Positions 1 through 7,539 of a DNA stretch of 14,863 nucleotides are shown here, one piece after another. The stretch lies in assembly GCA_903825695.1 (NCBI GenBank), contig CAIKBP010000051.1:1-14863 (forward strand), read 5' to 3'. The translations under genes and the position numbers were made by a program. This stretch comes from an uncultured Verrucomicrobiota bacterium. GTDB lineage: Bacteria; Verrucomicrobiota; Verrucomicrobiia; Palsa-1439. Below the pieces are notes generated by a model that was not told the DNA's origin, ran no database searches, and saw nothing but the letters and a program-made list of their open reading frames with translations. Numbering within the stretch: position 1 is the stretch's first letter; the number at the start of each line of letters is the position of its first letter.

Positions 1-779
1 CCCCGTGAGAAATAGTCGAGATCACCGCCATTCGGTGCAGTTGAAGTGTCCTCGGAGTATTTCTTCGCCAATTCCGCGAAGTTCCCGCCTTGTTTCAGCA
101 ACGACTGGACCACTTGAATCTGTGCCAGTTTTTGCGTCTTGACCTGGGACGTCGCATCCGGCGGCACCAGGATTAGAATGTGGCTGGCACGAACCGTCTC
201 TGGCTGACGGAAGCGCTTCTGATTTGCCTCGTAGTACGCTTTGACCTCCTCGGGCGTGACCTTGGCTTCCTTCCCGACGACTGCGTCGATCGTGTCGCGG
301 ATAATCATGTTCTCCCGCAGCCGGCGAATGTACTGCTCCTCCGTCAACCCGGCTTCTCGAAGGGCCTTGGCAAATTCGACGTCGCCGCCAAGCTTTGTTT
401 TGAGCATCGAGAGTTCTTGTTGCGCACGCGTTTCGATGTCCACAGGCTTCCGGCTCCGTCCTTCCTGAAGGACCAACTCGCGTTCGATCAGCTGATCCAA
501 CACCTGGCGCTCGAAATCGGCTTTCTTCTCGGGCAACAGAGTCTGACCGCGCATACGCAACTGCGTCTGCAACCCTTGCTCGGTGTCCTCGAGTTCCTTG
601 CGACGGATCTCAAACCCATTGACCCGCGCCACCACCACATCAGCAAGACTGGCCGCACGCTCGGCTGTCACCGCATTCGTGTTCGGGGCAGACGCGCTCG
701 TTGGTTTGGATTTTGCCTGCGCCCCAACAGAACCCGCGACGGCGGCAATGCTTATCAACACAATGATTAATTTTTTCAT
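1..779 (-). CDS. Exported SurA/PpiC-type peptidyl-prolyl cis-trans isomerase, C-terminus cut by window edge
   Basis: A periplasmic foldase/chaperone of the SurA/PpiC (parvulin) family; 259 full codons are visible and the 3' end lies outside the window. Residues 1-22 form a typical signal peptide: MKK, then a hydrophobic core (LIIVLISIAAVAG), then a probable cleavage site after AQA. Residues ~45-185 are a Glu/Lys/Arg-rich SurA N-terminal-type helical domain (VNGFEIRRKELEDTE; QLIERELVLQEG). The parvulin domain starts near residue 193 (PETVRASHILI) and includes AKKYSEDTSTAPNGGDLDYF at about 238-257, the conserved parvulin signature. The ATG at 779 has an AGAAGG Shine-Dalgarno 9 nt upstream. It lies 117 nt after the DPM1-like gene on the same strand, so it could be the tail of that operon or have its own promoter. 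Its client proteins cannot be told from sequence. Confidence 0.92.
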   Translation of the reverse strand, partial: MKKLIIVLISIAAVAGSVGAQAKSKPTSASAPNTNAVTAERAASLADVVVARVNGFEIRRKELEDTEQGLQTQLRMRGQTLLPEKKADFERQVLDQLIERELVLQEGRSRKPVDIETRAQQELSMLKTKLGGDVEFAKALREAGLTEEQYIRRLRENMIIRDTIDAVVGKEAKVTPEEVKAYYEANQKRFRQPETVRASHILILVPPDATSQVKTQKLAQIQVVQSLLKQGGNFAELAKKYSEDTSTAPNGGDLDYFSR

Positions 780-788
780 TACAGGTGA

Positions 789-794
789 CCTTCT
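789..794 (-). promoter_or_regulatory. Shine-Dalgarno of the PpiC/SurA-type gene
   Basis: AGAAGG on the minus strand lies 9 nt before the ATG at 779 and fixes that start. It is one of the few clear ribosome binding sites in the window. Confidence 0.6.
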
Positions 795-815
795 GGTTAT
801 ATGCAAAGTTTGAAA

Positions 816-844
816 ACCCTAACATCCTGCTGAAACTTGGTCAA
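816..844 (-). promoter_or_regulatory. Possible sigma70-type promoter for the PpiC/SurA-type gene
   Basis: On the minus strand TTGACC (844-839, 5 of 6 to the -35 consensus) is followed after exactly 17 nt by TAGGGT (821-816). The latter matches only 3 of 6, but it keeps the first, second and last bases of the -10 and is preceded by TGn as in an extended -10. A start near 809 would leave a leader of about 30 nt containing the AGAAGG site. This is motif matching only; readthrough from the upstream glycosylation operon is equally possible. Confidence 0.3.
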
Positions 845-896
845 GATGTAACGCAGCTGCCATCTCGCTGCACATCAAATCTGCGGCACGCCCACA

Positions 897-1646
897 TCAA
901 GGAGGGGGCGAGTGCGGGCGTTTCGGCGGCTGTCGGCGGAAGGCATGCGAGCCTGCCAAAATCCAGACCACGCAAAGGGCCTCGCGCACGATGCCACCCG
1001 ACATCTTTGACTGTCCTGCGTACCGATCCGTGAACGTGATTGGAATCTCCCGGATGCGGAACCCTTTCATCCACACTTTGTGGGTCATCTCAATCTGAAA
1101 AGCGTAGCCGTTGCTATGTATCTTATCGAGGTCAATGGCCTCCAGCACATTTCGCCGGAAACATTTGAACCCGCCGGTCGGATCCATCACAGGCAACCCC
1201 GTCACCAAACGCACATACAACGATGCGCTCCGGCTAAGCAGTAGCCGCCGGATTGGCCAGTTCATCACACGCACCCCGTTGATATACCGTGAACCCAGGA
1301 CTAAATCCGCATCCGCCATCGCCCGCATAAAATTCGGAATCTCGCGCGGGTCGTGCGAGAGGTCGGCATCCATTTCGAGAAGGTAATCGTATCCACGCGC
1401 CAGCCCCCATTTGAACCCCGCGATGTACGCCGTGCCCAATCCCATCTTCCCGGGGCGTTGCAGCAAATTCACCTGCGGATTCATCTTGCCCATCTCAGCG
1501 ACGATCGCCGCCGTGCCGTCCGGCGAATTATCATCCACCACTAGAATGTTGAGGTTCGGAGCCTGCGAAAGCACCAACTCGACAACTGAGCGGACATTCT
1601 CCTTCTCGTTGTAAGTTGGGATAATAACCAGCGCGCGTCCTGTCAT
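897..1646 (-). CDS. DPM1-like polyprenyl-phosphate mannosyltransferase (GT2), soluble type
   Basis: A 249-residue GT-A fold glycosyltransferase of the dolichyl/polyprenyl-phosphate mannose synthase group. It would transfer a sugar from a nucleotide donor (GDP-mannose in characterised members) to a polyprenyl phosphate at the cytoplasmic face of the membrane. Visible motifs: IIPTYNEKENV at 8-18, VVDDNSPDGT at 36-45, the metal/nucleotide motif DADLSHDP at 93-100, DPTGGFKCFRR at 155-165, EMTHKVW at 186-192 and DRYAGQSKMSGG at 207-218. There is no C-terminal membrane domain, so it resembles human DPM1 in architecture and length; the tail is Pro/Arg-rich. The ATG overlaps the stop of the upstream GT39-like gene (ATGA), and GAGG lies 8 nt upstream. 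An in-frame extension upstream to 1946 exists but would overlap the neighbour by 300 nt, so it is rejected. The donor may be GDP-heptose here (see findings). Confidence 0.9.
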   Translation of the reverse strand: MTGRALVIIPTYNEKENVRSVVELVLSQAPNLNILVVDDNSPDGTAAIVAEMGKMNPQVNLLQRPGKMGLGTAYIAGFKWGLARGYDYLLEMDADLSHDPREIPNFMRAMADADLVLGSRYINGVRVMNWPIRRLLLSRSASLYVRLVTGLPVMDPTGGFKCFRRNVLEAIDLDKIHSNGYAFQIEMTHKVWMKGFRIREIPITFTDRYAGQSKMSGGIVREALCVVWILAGSHAFRRQPPKRPHSPPP

Positions 1647-3301
1647 TTTACAAACCTCGGGTTTGCCAACACCAGATATTCTCCATCGACCGCCACGGGC
1701 CACCGTTTGTTTGTTCCGACATTCACCAGGGCGATCCCTTGTCCGCCCACGTATACCGGCTTCCAGCTTTCCGCGACCATCTGCGACACAAACTCCAGCG
1801 CCCCGCCCGGCCCGATCGTGTAGATGATATCGATCCCCTGGAGCCGCTGCGTATTGCGATCTACTCCGGATGCCAGTACCACATACTTCGCGTGCTGCCA
1901 ACGACAGTCGAACCAAAACATATCCAGCGGGATCGGCACCGGCCATGCATCGTTCGTTTTCCCTTCATAGGTTTGGCAATGCGACAAGATGCTCTTCTTT
2001 GCGTTCTTCACCAGCCAGTATATCTGCTTTGGCCCGATCACAAAATCCTCCGCCGTTGTGTGCGCATTCACATAAGCCATCGCGGCCTCGGCTTCAGTCA
2101 CGGAGTGCTGCGTAAACCGGTCGATCGTCGTCTCGAAATGTCCCAGTGACCCGCGCAACGAGACGATGCCCCAAATCAGACAGGCTGCAGCCCCCGGCAA
2201 CACCCGCAGGGCCGGCGACTCTTTCCTGCGAACTGCCCACGCCAATAGTCGGCCCACCTGCTCTGCCGCGCCAGCGACACCGAGCGCCATTAATGGCAGG
2301 AAGACCGTCGCGGGATAGAAGAACCACGATACATTGTCCTGTTTGCGGAAAATCGGCAGTATGAGCAGTAACACCCAAAACACTAGCCACCCGCGCCACC
2401 GCGCCACGGGAAACGTCACGAGCCCCACTGCCGCAGCTATCAGCCAGATGTCGTGCCCCTCCAGGCCGCGCGTTCCAATGTGCGTAGGCGTGGTGAGGCA
2501 AAATCTCCCGATCCGCAGCCCGATTTCGGCAACCGACGACGGCTGTGTCATTCCGTTCAGTCGATGCATCTGCTCGACCAGATGTCCGACACCACCTTGC
2601 GTAGCCACATACCACCCCACAAATAACAAGCCGTACCCACCCGCTGCTGCAGCACCCACCAGCAGGTCACGCCACGCCACCAATTCACGCCAGCGTCGCC
2701 AATTCACCCACACCGCTGCGACGATCACTGCCGGGATCAACCCCACCGCATAATAGTTTGTCGCTGTCGCCAGCGAACAGAATAATCCCGCCAGCGCAAT
2801 GTCTCGCAGTCGTTTCTCCTGCAAGTACCTCACCAGAAATCCGGTGGTCACCAACGCCAGCATCACTGCCATCGGATGCGAGCGCACCCAGCGGAAATTC
2901 ATCACCGTCTGCGGATAGACTAAGAACGCTGCGGCACACAGAAACCCGAACCCCTTGTCGCGCAGTCGTGTTCCGATCCAGAAAAGTATCGCCGCGGCCG
3001 CGAGCGCGGTCACGGCGCCTAACGCACGCGATACGACAAGATTGTAACCAAACAGCCGCAGCAATGAGCCGTTGACCGCCATGTACAGAGGCGGATAGGG
3101 ATACGGGAACACAAAATCATTAATGATTGGTCCAACGCGTGGCGTGCCGTGGATGAACGTCCAAGATTTCTCCATCCACTCGCCCTCATCGCCGTACCAG
3201 TTTGGATTTGTTCCCAAATTCGGCAGGTACAAAAACACCCACGCTGCCAGCAATGCTGTTGCCAGGCCGCGTTCCCGTCTTGTTGTCAGTGAAAAGCTCA
3301 T
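1643..3301 (-). CDS. Multi-spanning membrane glycosyltransferase, GT39/PMT_2-like (second of a tandem pair)
   Basis: A 552-residue integral membrane protein. The first hydrophobic segment (~13-28) is followed by a loop with YGDEGEW (36-42); the DE pair occupies the place of the acidic catalytic motif in GT39/GT83 (PMT/ArnT-like) enzymes. Roughly ten further hydrophobic segments extend to about residue 400, and a soluble, probably periplasmic C-terminal domain of about 150 residues follows (KQIYWLVKNAKKS, then DMFWFDCRWQHAKYVV). Family members use polyprenyl-phosphate-linked sugars and glycosylate lipids or proteins on the outer side of the membrane. The start at 3301 is chosen because its ATG shares one base with the upstream TAA (TAATG) and the protein then opens at the first membrane span; a 315-nt in-frame extension inside the upstream gene is not credible. 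The substrate cannot be told. It lies between its paralogue and the DPM1-like synthase, which suggests it uses the lipid-linked sugar that synthase makes. Confidence 0.8.
   Translation of the reverse strand: MSFSLTTRRERGLATALLAAWVFLYLPNLGTNPNWYGDEGEWMEKSWTFIHGTPRVGPIINDFVFPYPYPPLYMAVNGSLLRLFGYNLVVSRALGAVTALAAAAILFWIGTRLRDKGFGFLCAAAFLVYPQTVMNFRWVRSHPMAVMLALVTTGFLVRYLQEKRLRDIALAGLFCSLATATNYYAVGLIPAVIVAAVWVNWRRWRELVAWRDLLVGAAAAGGYGLLFVGWYVATQGGVGHLVEQMHRLNGMTQPSSVAEIGLRIGRFCLTTPTHIGTRGLEGHDIWLIAAAVGLVTFPVARWRGWLVFWVLLLILPIFRKQDNVSWFFYPATVFLPLMALGVAGAAEQVGRLLAWAVRRKESPALRVLPGAAACLIWGIVSLRGSLGHFETTIDRFTQHSVTEAEAAMAYVNAHTTAEDFVIGPKQIYWLVKNAKKSILSHCQTYEGKTNDAWPVPIPLDMFWFDCRWQHAKYVVLASGVDRNTQRLQGIDIIYTIGPGGALEFVSQMVAESWKPVYVGGQGIALVNVGTNKRWPVAVDGEYLVLANPRFVK
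1655..1658 (-). promoter_or_regulatory. Shine-Dalgarno (GAGG) of the DPM1-like gene
   Basis: GAGG on the minus strand lies 8 nt before the ATG at 1646, inside the last codons of the upstream gene. It supports the short start with the ATGA overlap. Confidence 0.45.
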
Positions 3302-5049
3302 TAGCGTGACGCTATGAAGACCCACATCGGCCCGAAATTCGTTAGAGTGACGCCCGCCACAGCGTTCAGTGGCAGCAACATCAAGTTCATATGATCGCCG
3401 TGCGGCTCTGCCACTACAACCCGGTACTGCGCCCACTGACGCGGTTCGAAATTGGTTCGATTGTTGTCCGTCACAAAGATCACCGTATTCGTAGGAAGAT
3501 TGGCCGCTCGTGTCTTGTTCTTCATCATTGCGAGGAATGGCAAATCCAGTTGCGGTCGTTCCGTCAGTAACACCCGTTCCGTCGGTGTCGCCTGGATCAG
3601 GCGATCCACCTGCCACAGTCGTCCTTCACTTGTCAACTGCTGCACATCTGCCCGTGACGCCAAAAACCGCGCTGCGTCATGTTTCTGTGCCAGCACCGTC
3701 CCATACGTCCCATGTGCACCGCCGTACTGGTCGAGGAATCGATAAAAGTCGGCCACAAACGCGACGTTCCACACCAACACCGCCGTTACCGTGCCATACA
3801 CCGCTAGGCGCGCCGCCGTTTTGACATTCGCGGCCAGCGTCTGCGTCATGGCGCCCAGCACGAGAAAATGTGCGGGGTACAGAATTATAAAGTATGACAG
3901 ATACGTCCACAGCCGTGCGCCTACGAACACTCCTAACGGTAGGACTATCCACAACGTTAGAATCCAGGCAGTTTGCACACCCTGTCCGTCTTCGATCCGT
4001 ACAAACGGGAAACTATTCGACCGCCGTAATGACCGTACGGCGCATACTGCCAGCCACACCAGCGCTATACCAAATGCTATTCGCTCCAACACCAGCACCC
4101 AGTTACCAAGTCGTAGTGTATCTTCGAAATACCGCGCCGTCACACCGCGTGTTGTCGGCCAGACCCGATTCGGATCGAGATTGGCACGCGTACTCAAGCC
4201 CAGCACATCTTCAATCTGTCCCGCATTGAGGATCGACAGGGCATGCACCCAGCAATTGCGCCGCGGCAATGCATACCCCGAATCAGGATGCACCGTCATG
4301 CCGTCGGGAATATGATAATTCTGTCTGCCGGCCATCGCTGCCGCCTTGTGAAAATCCACCCAATGGTTCTCGATTTGAAACTTGAGATAAGGCAATGCTA
4401 CAAGCACCGCGAGCATCACGCCGGCTGCTGCGAACCGCCAATTAATCTTAGGTTGCAGCAGAAGCAGGATCGCCACCACTGTTGCCGTTAGCGCCAATCC
4501 TGAGAAATGGATCTGAATCACGCACAGTGGCAGAAACAGCGCCCAGAAGATCGCCTTTGGTCTTTTGCCGACCACCAACGCGTGCACTGCCCACATCGCG
4601 CCCGTAGAGAACAAGGGCACGAAATCCTGCGCCCAGATCTTCCGCGAGTAAATCACCGCCCACGGCGATACGGCGAACATAGCCGCGCAAACCACGCCTG
4701 CGACTGCTCCGTAATACTTTCGCCCGATGTGCCAGCATGCTGCCACCGCACCCAGGCCCAGCACTGCGATACAGCACGACACAAACACGGGATTCATATT
4801 GATGGCGAACATCGGGATGAGTAGATAGATAAAGAGCGGCGGATTCGTCACTCCAACACTTGACATCAAGCCCGTCAACGGCAGTATTCCGCCTTTTACG
4901 AACCTTAACGCCAACCATGACGCGACGGCCTCGTCGCTCTTGAACTCCAGCAGGTCGAGCCTTGAAAAGCGCAACCACGCGCCGATGCCGAGAATTGCCA
5001 ACAGCGCCAGCCACTCCCACAACTTCATCCTTCCTGCTTCCGTCTTCAT
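3301..5049 (-). CDS. Multi-spanning membrane glycosyltransferase, GT39/PMT_2-like (first of a tandem pair)
   Basis: A 582-residue integral membrane protein. After the first hydrophobic segment (LLAILGIGAWLRF, ~16-28) comes FKSDEAVASW (36-45), matching the acidic DE motif of the first periplasmic loop in ArnT/PMT_2 enzymes. NPPLFIYLL and SPWAVIYSRKIWAQDFVPLF further on are also typical of this family. About ten hydrophobic segments are followed by a soluble C-terminal tail (~450-582). The likely role is transfer of a sugar from a polyprenyl phosphate to a periplasmic acceptor; the acceptor is unknown. The ATG at 5049 overlaps the stop of the ALG5-like gene (ATGA), in keeping with the rest of the operon. 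A second in-frame ATG at 5028 has a purine-rich GGAAG 8 nt upstream, is only seven codons later, and could be the true start. Sequence similarity to the downstream paralogue is low outside the general layout. Confidence 0.8.
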   Translation of the reverse strand: MKTEAGRMKLWEWLALLAILGIGAWLRFSRLDLLEFKSDEAVASWLALRFVKGGILPLTGLMSSVGVTNPPLFIYLLIPMFAINMNPVFVSCCIAVLGLGAVAACWHIGRKYYGAVAGVVCAAMFAVSPWAVIYSRKIWAQDFVPLFSTGAMWAVHALVVGKRPKAIFWALFLPLCVIQIHFSGLALTATVVAILLLLQPKINWRFAAAGVMLAVLVALPYLKFQIENHWVDFHKAAAMAGRQNYHIPDGMTVHPDSGYALPRRNCWVHALSILNAGQIEDVLGLSTRANLDPNRVWPTTRGVTARYFEDTLRLGNWVLVLERIAFGIALVWLAVCAVRSLRRSNSFPFVRIEDGQGVQTAWILTLWIVLPLGVFVGARLWTYLSYFIILYPAHFLVLGAMTQTLAANVKTAARLAVYGTVTAVLVWNVAFVADFYRFLDQYGGAHGTYGTVLAQKHDAARFLASRADVQQLTSEGRLWQVDRLIQATPTERVLLTERPQLDLPFLAMMKNKTRAANLPTNTVIFVTDNNRTNFEPRQWAQYRVVVAEPHGDHMNLMLLPLNAVAGVTLTNFGPMWVFIASR

Positions 5050-5801
5050 CGTTTGACTTTCGGCGGCCAACTCACGTGTTGTACACGGCGGATCCGAAAC
5101 AGTTCGGCCCAAATCCGCAGCGCGCTGCGCAAGTTGTATGGAATGCGCGTGTCGGGATCATTCACCCATTTCACGGGCACTTCGGCGACGCGACAGCCTT
5201 CGCGCGTGGCCACAACAAGCAGCTCGATGTCGAAAATCGCCGTGTTGGAAGTCACTCGCGGAAAAATTTTTTGGACTGCCTCGCGTGTCATCGCCTTGAA
5301 TCCGCACTGTGTGTCGCCAACGCCGCGAATGCAGAGCAGTTTCGTGCCCAATCCGAACAATTTGCCAGCCAATGCGCGATACCACGCTTGTGGGTGTTTG
5401 ACTTCCGCGCCGCGCACAGCGCGAGAACCGATTGCCACGCCGTATCCCCCTATCTCAAGCTTATCCAGCAGCTTGTCCACTTCACCGATTGGCGTACTCT
5501 GGTCGGCATCGGTGAACAAAACGAATCTCCCATTTGCAGCGAGCATCCCCGCGCGCACCGCGCCACCCTTTCCACGATTCGGTTGTAGATCGATCAGCTG
5601 CACCATTGGATATATTTTGGCCAGTTCCTTTGCGGTCCGCGCCGTGCCATCCTTGCTGCCGTCGTTGACGACTAGGATCTCAAACCTCAAATCTTTACAG
5701 CGCAGGAATTCGGCGATCCCCGGCACGTTTTGCCGAAGCCGTTCTTCCTCGTTGTAGGCGGGGATGACGACGGAGAGATCAAGCACGGACCCGGTTCCCA
5801 T
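5046..5801 (-). CDS. ALG5-like polyprenyl-phosphate glycosyltransferase (GT2)
   Basis: A 251-residue GT2 enzyme of the dolichyl-phosphate beta-glucosyltransferase (ALG5) type, which would load a sugar from a UDP- or similar donor onto a polyprenyl phosphate. Motifs: VVIPAYNEEERL at 11-22, VVNDGSKDGTA at 44-54, NRGKGGAVRAGM at 75-86 (characteristic of this group), the catalytic TDADQSTP at 97-104, GSRAVRGAEV at 125-134 and DTQCGFKAM at 163-171. It lacks membrane spans, so it would act at the cytoplasmic membrane surface. Its ATG directly follows the epimerase stop (TGAATG, no gap), and its own stop overlaps the next ATG. It is distinct in motif from the DPM1-like protein in the same operon, so two different lipid-linked sugars are probably made. 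The sugar is not determined by these motifs. Confidence 0.88.
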   Translation of the reverse strand: MGTGSVLDLSVVIPAYNEEERLRQNVPGIAEFLRCKDLRFEILVVNDGSKDGTARTAKELAKIYPMVQLIDLQPNRGKGGAVRAGMLAANGRFVLFTDADQSTPIGEVDKLLDKLEIGGYGVAIGSRAVRGAEVKHPQAWYRALAGKLFGLGTKLLCIRGVGDTQCGFKAMTREAVQKIFPRVTSNTAIFDIELLVVATREGCRVAEVPVKWVNDPDTRIPYNLRSALRIWAELFRIRRVQHVSWPPKVKR

Positions 5802-6926
5802 TCAACTCGCTTTCCGCAGCGCCCCCATCTTGCGCAACCTGGCCAGTGCCTCGGCAGCGTAATCTCTATCAAGCTTCTGCTGCCGAATCCACTCCACGTA
5901 CTCGCGTACGCTTTCCAGTGGGGTCTTTGTCGGCTGCCAACCGAGCTTCTGCAATTTGGAAATATCCGACACGCTATGGCGTGTGTCGCCGACGCGATAC
6001 TCGCCTGTCACATCCGGCTGGACCCGGGCACCCAGCGCGTCAGCCACAATCTGCGCGAACTCCAGCACCGTATAACCGCGCCCGCCGCCGACGTTGAACA
6101 CCTGGAAATTCGCTTCGTCCTTATCCAGCACCAAGAGGTTGGCTCGTGCGACATCGGAGACGTTCACATAATCACGCAACTGGGTACCGTCTTCGAACAC
6201 CGTTGCAGCGCGGCCTTTCATCAGCTGCAGCGTGAAAATTCGCAACGCACCCGAGTAGGCGTTGCGGAATGACTGATGGGGTCCCTGCACAATCGAGTAA
6301 CGCATTGCCACACTTGGAATGCCGTAGTTTTTGCCCAGCGCAATTGCCATCAACTCCTGCGAGTACTTGGCAATGGAGTATTGATTCTTCGGGTTCGCGT
6401 GCGTTTCCAGCAACGGCAGTGGCGTGATTGCGCCCCCACATTTTGGACAAATCGGATCCCACAGGCCTTTCGCCAAGCGCTGCGGATCGCGTCCGTCTGG
6501 AAACACTTCGCCATCTTTGGCGCATTTATAGCGTCCCTCGCCATAAACAAATTGGCTGCTGGCGACAACGACTTTGCGGACCGGCAGTTTCTCTGCCACG
6601 ATCACTTCATATAACAGCGCAGTACCGACGCTGTTGACATGAAAAAACTGCGAGAAGTTCGGAAGCAAATCTTGGTATGCCGCGAGATGAAAGACCACGT
6701 CCACTCCGCGTAGCGCCTTGCGCCAGTCTTCACGGTGACGCACGTCGCCTGACATCCGCTCAACGTCACGCGACAGCCATTCTGGCCATTTGCCCGTGCC
6801 GTCGTGCACGGGCGTGGACAGGTTGTCAAGGACCCGCACCGCGTAGCCGGCCAGCAGCAACTCCGTTGCAGTGTGCGATCCGATGAATCCGGCTCCACCG
6901 GTGATCAACGCCAGTCCCTTGCTCAT
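5802..6926 (-). CDS. NAD-dependent nucleotide-sugar epimerase/dehydratase (extended SDR) with Cys-rich insertion
   Basis: A 374-residue extended short-chain dehydrogenase/reductase. The Rossmann motif TGGAGFIGSH is at 9-18, D34 follows the second strand (NAD-type preference), the HLAAY core is at 80-84, the catalytic Ser is in VVASSQFVYGEG (120-131), and the YxxxK pair is Y183/K187. Between the catalytic Ser and Tyr lies an insertion of about 45 residues with C135, C160 and C163 (YKCAKDG and CPKCGG), which looks like a metal-binding or degenerate zinc-ribbon loop. I recall a similar insertion in dTDP-L-rhamnose 4-epimerase-type enzymes, but the substrate here is not proven; UDP-hexose 4-epimerase or a heptose-modifying role are alternatives. 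The ATG overlaps the stop of the SIS isomerase gene (ATGA). Its place among sugar-activation genes indicates that it reshapes a nucleotide sugar for the two GT2 enzymes. Confidence 0.85.
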   Translation of the reverse strand: MSKGLALITGGAGFIGSHTATELLLAGYAVRVLDNLSTPVHDGTGKWPEWLSRDVERMSGDVRHREDWRKALRGVDVVFHLAAYQDLLPNFSQFFHVNSVGTALLYEVIVAEKLPVRKVVVASSQFVYGEGRYKCAKDGEVFPDGRDPQRLAKGLWDPICPKCGGAITPLPLLETHANPKNQYSIAKYSQELMAIALGKNYGIPSVAMRYSIVQGPHQSFRNAYSGALRIFTLQLMKGRAATVFEDGTQLRDYVNVSDVARANLLVLDKDEANFQVFNVGGGRGYTVLEFAQIVADALGARVQPDVTGEYRVGDTRHSVSDISKLQKLGWQPTKTPLESVREYVEWIRQQKLDRDYAAEALARLRKMGALRKAS

Positions 6927-7534
6927 CGGTTTGCGTGCGCCTCTTTGAGCTTTTCGTACAGGTAGCGCGTAATGATGTGGTCGAGAACCATGTGAACGTC
7001 TTCAACCGGGCCGTATTCATTGGACGAAACTACGACAGCTACATCGGCCAGCTTCGCCAGTTTACCGCCTCCGAAACCCGCCATGCCAATGACCTGCAAG
7101 CCCAATTGCTTCGCGACCTTTACCGCCGCGATGATGTTTGGCGAGTTGCCTGAAGCCGAAATCGCGATGAGCACATCCCCGCGCTCGGCCAGGTTCTTCA
7201 AGGGTTCGCTGAAGATGCGGCCGTAGTCCGTATCGTTCGCCCATGCGGTCATCAACGGGATGTTATCGGTCAGCGCAACCGCACGAAACCTCGGCCACCG
7301 TGACGAGCCCTGCTTGTCGGGGTCATGACCGAGCGTGCCTCTGCACAGGTCATTCATCATATGCGATGCAGTCGCGGCGCTGCCGCCATTGCCGATAATG
7401 AATATCTGTCGCCGTTGCGCATACGCTGTTTCAATCACGGCGACCATCCGCTCCACCGCATCGAGTGGCAACTTATCCAACGCTGTTTTCAGGTCACGCA
7501 AGTATCGCTTCGCAAATTCATTCGCTCGTTTCAT
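6923..7534 (-). CDS. gmhA: GmhA-like SIS-domain phosphoheptose isomerase
   Basis: A 203-residue single-SIS-domain protein. GmhA converts sedoheptulose 7-phosphate to D-glycero-D-manno-heptose 7-phosphate, the first step of ADP- and GDP-heptose synthesis. The phosphate-binding GNGGSAATASH is at 48-58, ISASGNSPN at 125-133, and the C-terminal helix carries H181 and H186 in VEDVHMVLDHI; H181 corresponds to E. coli GmhA His180. The residue matching E. coli Glu65 is D62 (SHMMNDL instead of HFAEEL), a conservative change that marks a different subfamily. ALTDNIPLMTAWAND (88-101) is close to the loop in GmhA enzymes from glycosylation clusters. It starts 5 nt after the HddA-like stop, with no clear Shine-Dalgarno, so translation is probably coupled. 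Context with HddA and HddC homologues supports heptose specificity over other SIS functions. Confidence 0.85.
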   Translation of the reverse strand: MKRANEFAKRYLRDLKTALDKLPLDAVERMVAVIETAYAQRRQIFIIGNGGSAATASHMMNDLCRGTLGHDPDKQGSSRWPRFRAVALTDNIPLMTAWANDTDYGRIFSEPLKNLAERGDVLIAISASGNSPNIIAAVKVAKQLGLQVIGMAGFGGGKLAKLADVAVVVSSNEYGPVEDVHMVLDHIITRYLYEKLKEAHANR

Positions 7535-7539
7535 AATGT

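Noticed and set aside
180..770. 196-codon open frame on the plus strand opposite the PpiC/SurA-type gene
   Set aside because: It is the antisense shadow of a clear family member on the minus strand; its translation has no recognisable domain.
853..860. GCAGCTGC palindrome between the DPM1-like and PpiC-type genes, considered as a terminator
   Set aside because: The possible stem is only about 5 bp and no T-run follows on the minus strand.
1647..1946. In-frame N-terminal extension of the DPM1-like gene
   Set aside because: It overlaps the end of the upstream membrane transferase by 300 nt and has no family similarity; the ATGA junction with GAGG marks the real start.
3302..3616. In-frame N-terminal extension of the second membrane transferase
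   Set aside because: It lies inside the upstream gene and reads as a low-complexity Gly/Thr/Asp-rich shadow; the TAATG start gives the expected first membrane span.
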